Source of the DNA: Amoebophrya sp. A120
Taxonomy: Eukaryota; Sar; Dinophyceae; Syndiniales; Amoebophryaceae
DNA: 64,000 nucleotides
Direction: 5' to 3'
Assembly: GCA_905178155.1 (NCBI GenBank)
Contig: CAJINV010000018.1
Location: forward strand, 6,479-70,478
Part shown: positions 56,304-64,000 of the stretch, piece after piece
Layout: every line of letters starts with the position of its first letter
Position numbering within the stretch: the stretch's first letter is position 1
The notes under the pieces: model-generated
Database searches by the model: none
Told to the model about the DNA's origin: nothing
Seen by the model: only the letters and a program-made list of their open reading frames with translations
Made by a program: the position numbers and the translations under genes

Positions 56304-59300
56304 TGCAATATCGAATGCAAAAGTAGAGTTTTTGCCTTTGTAGTAGTTGCAGTACTGCTTGAAAAGTCTATTCCCTAATGTATACATAGCTCCTCAACAT
56401 GACAAGTCGAATGCTCAGTGCGAAAAGCTTTTGCATATCATATGTAACGGCGATCGCAACAAGATTTTCATCGTCCCGCAGCCGCGGGGATGCAAACTCG
56501 AGGTTGTGCGCGACGTGCTTTACTGCGGGAAAAACAATATCCCCATGGTCCTGCAACCGGGTTGAAGCAAACCGGAGAAGCCCGAAAACGCGGAGAGCTT
56601 CCTGGCTCTCCTTTTCTGTGCCGGTTGCTTTGGGAACTTCCTCGAACCGCACGGCTTCTAACACTATGGGGAAGCTGTCGCGACAGGCCTCGCTGGCGTG
56701 CTCCAGGGCTGAAGGACTTTTTCGGATGCGATTTATCCATCGCAAATATGTCTGGGTCTGGAAAGTTGTGATGCTGCTTTATGGAATACGGAATGACAAT
56801 GACCAAAGTATGCTTATGCAGCCAAGCATGACAGATTTTTGAGTTGTCCGGTGTTGCGTAAAGCGAGTAAAAAGTTGCGCTTCTGCATGACAAATAAGCA
56901 GCACGATGTCGGGAGTATGATAGCACACGCATTCCAGAGTTGGGGAGCATGGAGTTTAGAATTACAGGTCTCGCAATCTTCCAGACCCGGATACATTTGA
57001 ACTGGATAAGGTCCCAGACGGTCTCAAAATGTTCGCACAGTGATTCCGGCTGGGCAGTTTATGCGTTGCAAAGATGTCTGGGTCTGGAAGAGTCGCGCGG
57101 GGTTTGAAGGATGGCGCGATCTGTAATGCGTCATTGCGATTGGTCAGGGTCAGTCTGTCATGCGTTTTACGAATAAGTGTGAATCTGCAACAAGCCTCGT
57201 AAAACTTGAAGTTTTCCAAGGCTTCTTGCAGATTCTGATCGATGGCATTGCGCAACACAAACGCCAGCTCTCCGGACATATTTCCTATGGATACAAGTCT
57301 AATGGGAGCAGTCATCGCAGCAGGAGCAACGTGGGAGCCGATCATGCTGATGCTCCTCCCGGGTGTCTTAGAGCCGTCGGAATTGTGTGGTGGGGTGATG
57401 ATTGTCCTGTGGGCGAGCGGGCTGGTTTTTGCGGGTAGAAGAAGAGGCCCATGGCCATGTGGTCTACGTCTCGGGGGATGCTGCTGCTGCTGCGGCACTG
57501 GGCCACCAGGCGCATGATGTGGCCCAACTCGCGCTGGGGGCTGCTCAGGCCCATGATGCGCCCCACCCCGTGCTGGTGGAGGCTGCTGCTGCACTCGGCC
57601 AGCTACAAGACCGGGCTCCTGGTGCTGTTGCGCCGTGGCTGGGGCCCCAACTGGAACAGTGGGCGATGTCGTCCCACCTGTTGAAGGCACTGAAGCTACA
57701 CCTGTAGATGGTGAAGCTCCTCCTCCCGTTGTTCCACCAGCAGTGGACGACGTCTGCTGTCCACCTCCACCACCGCCTGTTGGTCCGCTCGCAGTTGTTC
57801 CACCGACGCGAGGAGTACCTGCTGCACCAGTACTAGTGCCCGCCGTTCCGGCCCCGGGCGACAGCTGTGTAGCGCCAGGCGTTGTCGAAACAGCCGCGCC
57901 AGTTTGCTGCTGGTCAACTGCACCGGGTCCTGCTTGTGGTTCAGACGACGCGGAGCCTGGGACTACAGTAGAAGTTGCCCCTGGTCCACCACTGCCACCA
58001 CTTCTGCGTCCAGAAGATGAACCACTATCACGAGGACCTTGGTCGTGCCCCTCTATTGACTGACCGCCACTATCTGCTTCGGGAATAATAGGGGAGCTGT
58101 GAATACGCTGGCCGGTAATGTTGTGAAACGGAAAAATTGTTGTAGTACTACACCCATTAGTTGTACCAGCAAAAAAAAAATGAATTGAGGTGTTTCTTAA
58201 AGATCACATTAAAATCCGCAGCACAAGTCTATTTATTTTTCTGGTACAATTATGGGTGTTGTACTATTTTTTCTGCATCGGATACGCATCGTGCGTCGCG
58301 TCGGGCCCGCCAATGATGGCATGGATGCGCAAGGAGCCCTCTGGACCTGGAGATGTTGATCTAGGACCCACCTCCTGTTCCTCTCCAGTCTCTGGCGGCA
58401 CGACCGGCGGAGGCACTACAGGCATCGTCTGCGTCTGCGCCCCCTGGTTGGCGGTGCTACTGGTCGGACCCCCAGAAGCAGTTCCGCCTGCCCCGTCCTG
58501 TCCCGCCGCCGCGCTGCCATCCCGCTGCAGTGCGTCCGGCAAGATCGGATCTTGCATCGCTCTTGGCGGCGGTGCGTGAGCTGCACCTTTGGCGGCAGCG
58601 ATAGTCGTGTTTGCTCCCCGATTATTCTCCTCGTCGAGGGCCTGCGCTTCTTGCTCCGGTCTGCGGTTGACAACGACCGAAAACACATCATCGAACGAAA
58701 GCGATGCGTGATCTTGTTCTACTCTAGTGTGCTGCTGTTGCAGCTCTTGTTGTAGTCCTGCCTCAGCATGATCCTCACCGGACCCCTCTCCTGCTCTTCC
58801 CCCGCCGGCAGCGCCCACCCGCGCGAGGCTGAGAACCCGCGGAAAACTTTGGCCGCTCTCCTGTATCACAATGAAAAACCCCCCCCTCCCCATATCAAAA
58901 CGGAAATCTGTGATGCGGGATTTGTGTACACAAATCACATTTGTCTTGCAGGAAAGCATTGCACACAGATCGCAAGCCCAAGGGGGGCCCTTTTGGTGTA
59001 GGGACCTAGTCGATGGCAGACGTCTGCCCTGTAGGCCTTGCAGCATTACAAACCGCCTGCATGTAATCGCGGCGGACTCTCTGGATTTGCCTTCTGGCAA
59101 GACAGGCCGGATTTGTGGTCACAAATCTGCATCACAAATTTTCAGGGCGACATGTTTTAAATATGGGGAGGGGGGATTTTTCCTTGCAATATCCTGGTTG
59201 TAAGGTTTGTTCGCGTGGTCCTCGCGGGGCATTTCTCGTCGCGAGCGTTTTCCGCCATCATGGGAGGAGAGCAGCACCCCGACTGTTTTTCCAAAATTCG

Positions 59301-61855
59301 CAGGATTCTCGGCGGCTCGTGCTGCGAGCACCTCCGGGGCGGTTACGGGGTCAAAAGGAAATTCTGCCTGCGACGCGGCCACGTTGTCCAGGATCTTCCT
59401 CTCCACAAGCTGCTGCTCATGGTCCTGCACGGCTTGTTGTAGTTGCGCCGCCGCTGCTTGTTCCACCATGTGGTCGACTTGGGCCGCGCCGGTGGTGGTA
59501 CTATTATTCTCTTCCCATTCTTGCCTGAACCTGGCAAGTCGCTTGTCCTGGATCAGCTGCTGCTCCCTCTGCTCCTGATATGGATTGCAAAAATGTCTGG
59601 GTCTGGAAGATTAGAACTTGTAATGCTAAATCTGAATGATGCAAAAATCTGTGCTGCGTGAGTGCCAAAAGCTGTCCGCTTCTGACCAAGTTGAGAGGGA
59701 GTTTCTCATGCAGGAGAGGCATGATAGAGACCTCAAAGAATCTGTCATGCTGGGTTTCGCATTCCAGACCTCATGGGTCATGGAAAACCTGCATCACAAA
59801 TCTTGCAATCTTCCAGACCCAGACATTTTTACATTCGATACCTGATCCGGCGTTTTTATCGCGCCCCCGCGGACACTGGTGTTTGGGCTGCTGGTGCGGT
59901 GTGGACGAGCAAACACGTCCGGCTGTAGCTCCCTCTGCAGCGTGTCAAGGGTCCTTCGATTCAACGTCGAGGACTTCTGTGGAGGTCCTAGATCTAGTGC
60001 ATCTGGCACACCAGCTGCTGCAGGAGTTCCGCTCGTAGTTTGCCTGGATCTTGCTTTCGTCCTTGAGGAGGTGGCAGCACCTGCTGTCGCAGGAATTGTT
60101 GTCGCCTGGACCACTCCTCGTTGTTGTTCCTCGAGCTGCGGTGTCGTGGCTAGTGCAACCGTTTATCAAATGCAAAAGTGTCCGGGTCTGGAAGAATGCA
60201 AACTTCTCATGCATATTTTCCATGCCCCATGAGGTTTGGAATGCAGGACCTAGCATGGCAGGTCCTGCGACGTCTCTATTATTCCTATCCTGCATGACAA
60301 CATGCCTCTAAACTTGTTCAAAAGTGGACAGCTTTTGGTAGTCATGCAACACAAATTTTTGTACAATCCAGACTTAGCATGACAAGTTCGCGTCCTCCCA
60401 GACCCAGACATATTTCTTCCCGGCTTACAACCCGATTATTCTCCTCGTCGAGGGCCTGCGCTTCTTGCTCCGGTCTGCGGTTGACAACGACCGAAAACAC
60501 ATCATCGACCGAAAGCGATGTTACTGACGTCGTCTGCAACAAAGTGTCCGGGTCCGCGTAACACAGGCTCAGCAGTGTGGTATCCCTCAAGAGTGGGCCC
60601 GCGCGTGTGTTTACCGGAGAAAAAAACGTTGGAGGTAAATGAAATCGGACATCAATCCGGCGATGTGAAGATGTAACCGGAGAAAAAAACGGAGGTGGAA
60701 CGTCAGAGGATGGATCCGGAAAATGTGGAACGTTGGAGGTAAAAATGAAACGCCAATCTTCCAGCGATGAGTCTAGAAAACCTTGGACGCCCGCATCGCC
60801 AACCAGCCTGAGGTTTAGCATGTCCGAGAACGAAATATTCACTGACACTATAGGGGCACCATCATGATTATCTGCTCTCCCCATATTTGTTCGAACGAAG
60901 TTTGCCGTCTCGGGGGAAGGCAAGTCGTGGAGCACCCGCCACTTTCCGTCAGCATCGTGCCGCCAAGAGGCAGCCGACGGGAATTTTCTTCCAAGACGAC
61001 TTATCCAATTCCGATCGTCTTTCCAATATAATGTAGCTCCATTATCCGTCATACGATGAAATGCGGGCCACCATTTATATCCATTACGCCTGAGCATGCG
61101 GGCAACAGCCAGGACGACAGGCCAGTGTCTCAGGCTCTGCTCGATCTGTTCCGGCCACGTCATGGACTGGGGATCCAGAATGGAAGGTTGTTCCTGCGGT
61201 CTAGCTAGCTTAAACTGAACTTCGCACCAACTTGCTCTCGTGCTCCGGTTCTCGCGAGAGGCCTCGACGCCATGCGATCTGGCTGCGCACCAAACGGCTA
61301 GGTGGATAAGGAGGACGCGCTGCCACCAGTGTGACGCGTTTCGCACCAGCCATCTTCTCCCCGACCATGTCATTTTTCGCGACCTGAAGAACCCAATGGG
61401 CACGCGGAGACCACGAGCGGATATCGGATTGATGTTTGAAGCCATCCTAGAACCACTTATCGGGGTATGCATTGCAAATGGGTCGGGGTCTGGAAGACTT
61501 CTATATTTGTCTTTGTCACGCGCGTCGGACATGACTCGGGATACCCACGAAAAGGTCCTCTGGCCTGTGATGCAACGACGCAGTTTGCCATGCGAATAAT
61601 GCGCAACACATAGCAGCCCGACAATTTGCCACGCTTACTTAGCTGTGTATTGCAATACTTCATTCTTACCGTTCCCTTTCAGCATGACAACCTTCCAGAC
61701 CCAGACACATTTGCTGTCGATATTGGCTGGCGGATCCAGATGGTGCTCCACTGGCACCGTCTTCGCCTGCTACTTGTCTTCGCCTTTCTTGGCGGCACTA
61801 CTTGTTTCTGCAGGACTGCGTACGGGAAACGCAGAAGGATTTGCGGCAGTTGCTT
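55899..61855 (-). CDS. Gene E, mosaic low-complexity protein with DUF4116-like C-terminus
   Basis: Supported exons: up to 61721, 61457-60425, 60161-59841, 59573-59193, 58859-58279, 58128 to about 57200, about 56733-56443, and 56303-55899. Junctions from 61721 to 58128 keep frame after removal of six introners; junctions between 57.2 and 56.7 kb are unresolved, so the last part might be a separate gene. Exons 3-4 match gene B exons 3-4; the exon at 58128 matches the last exon of genes B and C. The 3' part has DUF4116-type repeats (LEFASxRLRDDxxxVxxAV). The segment VNRRPEQEAQALDEENN occurs twice. Start not found. Confidence 0.6.
56309..56442. mobile_element. Introner family C, 134 bp
   Basis: Arms TCGAATGCAAAAG and CTTTTGCATATCA; flanks TGCAA and TGTAA. 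Splits the DUF4116-like repeat region; removal joins LVAIAV to AVPAMLEFA in frame. Confidence 0.75.
56443..56733 (-). CDS. DUF4116-like repeat exon
   Basis: ALEHASEACRDSFPIVLEAV, LLRFASTRLQDHGDIVFPAV and NLEFASPRLRDDENLVAIAV: three repeats of about 35-45 residues. Confidence 0.75.
56734..57008. mobile_element. Introner family A, about 275 bp
   Basis: Ends ATCGCAAATATGTCTGGGTC and complement. No clear target duplication, so the exact borders are uncertain. Confidence 0.75.
57060..57170. mobile_element. Truncated introner family A end
   Basis: A left end (TGCAAAGATGTCTGGGTCTG) lies 55 bp from the previous element, but no matching right end is found downstream. Interior motifs (TGTCATGC) continue for about 100 bp. 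Probably a deleted copy. Confidence 0.6.
58132..58278. mobile_element. Introner family F, 147 bp
   Basis: Arms GTAGTACTACACCCATTAG and complement of GTACAATTATGGGTGTTGTA; duplication CGG. Joins THDAYP to FHNITGQR in frame. The only member of this family seen. Confidence 0.8.
58279..58859 (-). CDS. Gene E exon 5
   Basis: 193 codons: SGQSFPRVLSLARVGAAGGG, Gln-rich helix (LQQELQQQHTRVEQDHA), DDVFSVVVNRRPEQEAQALDEENN, PILPDALQRDGSAA (similar to IFRDALQRDGSAA in gene B exon 14), Thr/Pro-rich end. Confidence 0.7.
58864..59192. mobile_element. Introner family E, 329 bp
   Basis: Arms around GAAAAACCCCCCCCTCCCC and complement; duplication CCTG. Joins HANKPYNQ to ESGQSFPRV in frame. In-register GA/AG possible. 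Confidence 0.85.
59193..59573 (-). CDS. Gene E exon 4
   Basis: EQREQQLIQDKRLARFRQEWEEN, Ala/Gln-rich helix, EFPFDPVTAPEVLAARAAENP and GVLLSSHDGGKRS. Closely related to the first third of gene B exon 4. Confidence 0.75.
59580..59840. mobile_element. Introner family A, 261 bp, with empty site in gene B
   Basis: Ends GATTGCAAAAATGTCTGGGT and complement; perfect 6-bp duplication CCTGAT. Gene B at about 43484 has the site uninterrupted (CTCCTGATCCGGCG). GT...AG fits in register (CAG|GTATCG and ATCAG|G). Confidence 0.95.
59841..60161 (-). CDS. Gene E exon 3
   Basis: Nearly identical at DNA level to gene B exon 3 plus the start of its exon 4 (TSPNTSVRGGAIKTPDQ), which gene B splits with an introner. 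Confidence 0.75.
60164..60424. mobile_element. Introner family A, 261 bp, recent copy of 44066-44331
   Basis: Almost identical to the gene B element along its length. The upstream exon is different from gene B, and shared sequence stops at the element edge. Confidence 0.9.
60425..61457 (-). CDS. Gene E exon 2
   Basis: About 344 codons. Starts SGSRMASNINPISARGLRVPIGF and has a Trp/Arg-rich region (MTWSGRRWLVRNASHWWQR). An ordered-looking part (HWPVVLAVARMLRRNGYKWWPAF, NWISRLGRKFPSAASWRHD) follows, with a short direct repeat around PPFFSP/PPTFFSP and the end VNRRPEQEAQALDEENN. No family recognised. Confidence 0.65.
61464..61720. mobile_element. Introner family A, about 257 bp
   Basis: Left end GCATTGCAAATGGGTCGGGG, right end complement with CCAGACCCAGACACATTTGC; flanks TATCGG/TATTGG. 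Joins IRQPI to SGSRMA in frame. Confidence 0.8.
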
Positions 61856-62727
61856 GGGCTAAAGCTGTTCTTCAATGCTGGGGAACTGGGTCGCGGGGAA
61901 GAATAATTTTTGGTCTTCGTCAGGACACCAAAGGCCTAGGGGTAGTGCCGAGGCAAAAGACGACGTGCTTCTGGACGAGCAATATGTTGGCGACTACTAT
62001 GGGGAAAACATATCGAGACCATCGTCTTCATCGTCGCACCCACCATTGTCAAAACATCGCCAGGGTCGTGGAGAAACATGCTCAAAAAATCCAAGCTTTT
62101 CTAGTTCTTTGTGAAAGTGTAACTGTGAGAATGTAATTGTGAAAGTAGAGGACACGCTACGCCACGTGGCACTACTCATAACCATTAGCGCGGTGTGCTG
62201 TATTCTAGCGCGGTTCCTGCTCCGTTCATTTCTCGGAAAAAAATGTTTCTCGAAAACCAGCCGTGTTGTGCTTTAATTGCTAGGAACGACAAAAATGGCC
62301 CTTGAATTCTGGTTCCCGTGGTCCTGTGTCCGGGCAAGGCTCTAAAGGCGATCTATTTGTTCTTCGCTTTTCTTGTCGATGTCCTCTTTATTCTGCATTT
62401 CAAGATCTAACCTTGCAGATCTGGTCAAAGCAGGTTGCTCACCTTCTATGCTTTCATCATTCGAATAATACTATACTAACACTTGTTTACGAAAATGCTT
62501 TTATTCTGGATGATCTGTAGCCTAGTTATGATACCTCTACCGAGGCTAACTTCTTCTGCAGACGATCTGAAGTCGTTGTAGATCACAATATTTGTGCGAG
62601 AATTAGCACCGCTGAGGCAACCCACGTCACACACGACGAAAAGCACTGCCGAGGCGACACTCGTACGTTGTATGATTTTCACCGTTCCCTCTCCATCGAA
62701 GACCTCAGCGCTTCCTTCATGGTTGTC

Positions 62728-62890
62728 GTTGGGTCGACACAGGGAGGACTCCGGTGGATGTTACACACTGCTTTCTTGTTTCAAAGTGGGACTCTGCAGT
62801 GGCAGACTGACGTGCCTGTACGAGCGCACTCGTTGTCGGATACAGCTTTTTGAAAGGAGCGCCTGCTTTGTGTTTTTCGAACAGACCGTC
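62728..62890. repeat. Dispersed repeat alpha
   Basis: Starts GGGTCGACACAGGGAGGAC, like 14335 and 17095. Confidence 0.75.
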
Positions 62891-62964
62891 TCGAGCAGGA
62901 GGCGGCATGATGGGTCTGTGCTGTTGTCTTTGGTTCTTCTCGTTCAAGAAAATGGGTAAAGCCG

Positions 62965-63010
62965 CGTCAACAGTCGACACTTGCTCTCCATATTTCATTT
63001 TACATTCTCG
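62965..63010. repeat. Conserved GTCGACA-type motif block
   Basis: Fourth copy, reading GTCAACAGTCGACAC, about 300 bp past the stop of family V copy 4. Confidence 0.65.
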
Positions 63011-63300
63011 ATCAAGAGGTAGGGGTTTGTAAATCAAAGGGATAAATCAAAGGCAAACGCAAAATAAAAAAGGTACTTGCCGATACATAAGACGTAGTGA
63101 GTTCTACTCCATTTTTGTGAACAGGAAAAGAAGTTCCGAACAACTTTTGATTATCTCCTTGTAGAAAAAAAAGTGCCTCGATCTCTTTGCCGAAATATCG
63201 AAATGTGACCGGCATTCGAGTGTTGTGAGTCTAGGAAAAAATAGATGTTTTGTGAGTGGCAGCACATTGCGTTCGACAAAGTCACGTAGTTTTGAATGCC

Positions 63301-64000
63301 TCAAAAGATTTCCTGCACGCCGTCCTGAAAGCCGACGCGATCACTCTGAAGATTTTGAGCATCTTCCGGCTTCAGCATGTTTAGCGCAAGAACTTCATCT
63401 GGCGAAAAACCCGTTTCAATGATTGCGCGGAAAACTTTAGGCCATCCGAGCTCCACTATTCGGTAGAACCTATCCGCGGCTTGCAAACGCGCGCGAAGTT
63501 CCGCTTGCTGTTCCTCGTCGTCGAAGGGAGCCTCTGCTTCTGCAGCCGCCAGGGTTCGCTGAGAAATCCAGACTTTTATCGGTCGGTCCGTGACAAACTT
63601 TTCCGCGCGGTCGTCTTTCAGCCTGCCGGTGTTAAAGTACTGATCACAATGCAGATACTCTAGTCCAGTTCCGTAATTCTCGGCTCTGCGGACTCCCGCG
63701 AACACGCCGTGTTTGGTCTCGTGGGCATGTCCTGGACGAAGCTGCAGCGTCCGGTCGTCAAGAAGCGCTTTAAGCATCTCATCGTTCCACAAGTCGCCGG
63801 TCAGCAAATCCAGATCGCGAGTATCGACCTCGCCCTCCCCCGGAAAAACCAATTTGAAGTCGTAGTTACGAATGGGGATGACGAGAAAGCCGCCCTTCCC
63901 ACCGGCCGCGATTCTGTTGTCACACAGAGAGCTACTCGCGCCAGAGTGGTGGCTAACGCTACCGTCCAGTTTTTCCCGAAGAACATCGGCGGGAACGGGT
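63301..64000 (-). CDS. Family V protein, copy 4 (cut by window edge)
   Basis: Open from the window end to a TGA at 63301, about 233 residues of the C-terminal part. Closest to copy 3: VLREKLDGSVSHHSG, GGKGGFLVIPIRNYDFKLVFPGEGEVDTRDLD, TDRPIKVWISQR, ETGFSPDEVLALNMLKPEDAQNLQSD, ending VQEIF. The N-terminal exon lies outside. Its 3' flank also matches copy 3. Confidence 0.85.
   Translation of the reverse strand, partial: PVPADVLREKLDGSVSHHSGASSSLCDNRIAAGGKGGFLVIPIRNYDFKLVFPGEGEVDTRDLDLLTGDLWNDEMLKALLDDRTLQLRPGHAHETKHGVFAGVRRAENYGTGLEYLHCDQYFNTGRLKDDRAEKFVTDRPIKVWISQRTLAAAEAEAPFDDEEQQAELRARLQAADRFYRIVELGWPKVFRAIIETGFSPDEVLALNMLKPEDAQNLQSDRVGFQDGVQEIF

Larger units (their letters stand above)
61856..63300. 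other. Intergenic repeats
   Basis: Possible 5' exon of gene E near 61.9-62.2 kb, not resolved. Then a weak delta copy (62500-62600), alpha (62728-62890) and the GTCGACA block (62965-63010), as downstream of other family V genes. Confidence 0.5.

Noticed and set aside
1-64000. tRNA, rRNA or spliced-leader RNA genes
   Set aside because: I scanned by eye for T-loop-like GGTTCGA contexts and for the known dinoflagellate spliced-leader core and saw none; a covariance-model search would be decisive.

Overview
The window looks like eukaryotic nuclear DNA. The genes I can support are split by introns, the intergenic DNA is full of dispersed repeats, there is a 215-bp satellite array, and no bacterial operon layout is visible. 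Every coding region I support lies on the minus strand, over about 60 kb. Such one-way gene blocks, together with GC-AG and GT-AG introns, DUF4116-type repeats and transposon-like introners, best fit an alveolate of the dinoflagellate lineage (for example a syndinian such as Amoebophrya). A euglenozoan, which also has introns with pairing ends, is the main alternative. The host call is inference, at about 50 percent.

Layout: 1-3553 holds a 215-bp satellite (one partial copy, a GC-rich spacer with a TGCTAA/TTAGCA cluster, then ten units). 3.5-30 kb holds two dispersed gene families. Family V has members at 4827-6405, 14932-16398, 17664-19164 and 63301-64000 (cut by the window edge). It has no function I recognise. 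Family L is leucine-rich-repeat-like, with members at 11694-13772, 23708-25621, 19820-22290 and 26485-30035; the last carries an introner and an 875-bp inverted-repeat transposon. Two further genes or exons (8000-9211 and 9645-10084) lie between them. Intergenic DNA carries at least four repeat types.

31-62 kb holds very long, low-complexity (Gln/Ser/Pro/Gly/Ala-rich) genes broken into exons by short inverted-repeat elements (introners, IEs). I could join 15 exons between 45067 and 31332 into one open frame of about 3412 residues. The frame is restored only when each element plus one copy of its 3-7 bp target duplication is removed. A three-exon relative (50042-47160, about 721 residues) shares its first and last exons and its 5' flank. 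A third gene (about 61.9-55.9 kb) is a mosaic of exons shared with the first two and ends in DUF4116-like repeats. A fourth (55.6-52.8 kb) encodes a membrane-anchored low-complexity protein.

The main discovery is the introner system: about 22 elements in six terminal-repeat families inside coding exons. Paralogous empty sites prove precise insertion at several loci. Only 3 of 22 target duplications allow a GT...AG intron in register. Removal may be by unusual splicing or by DNA elimination; the sequence alone cannot say which.
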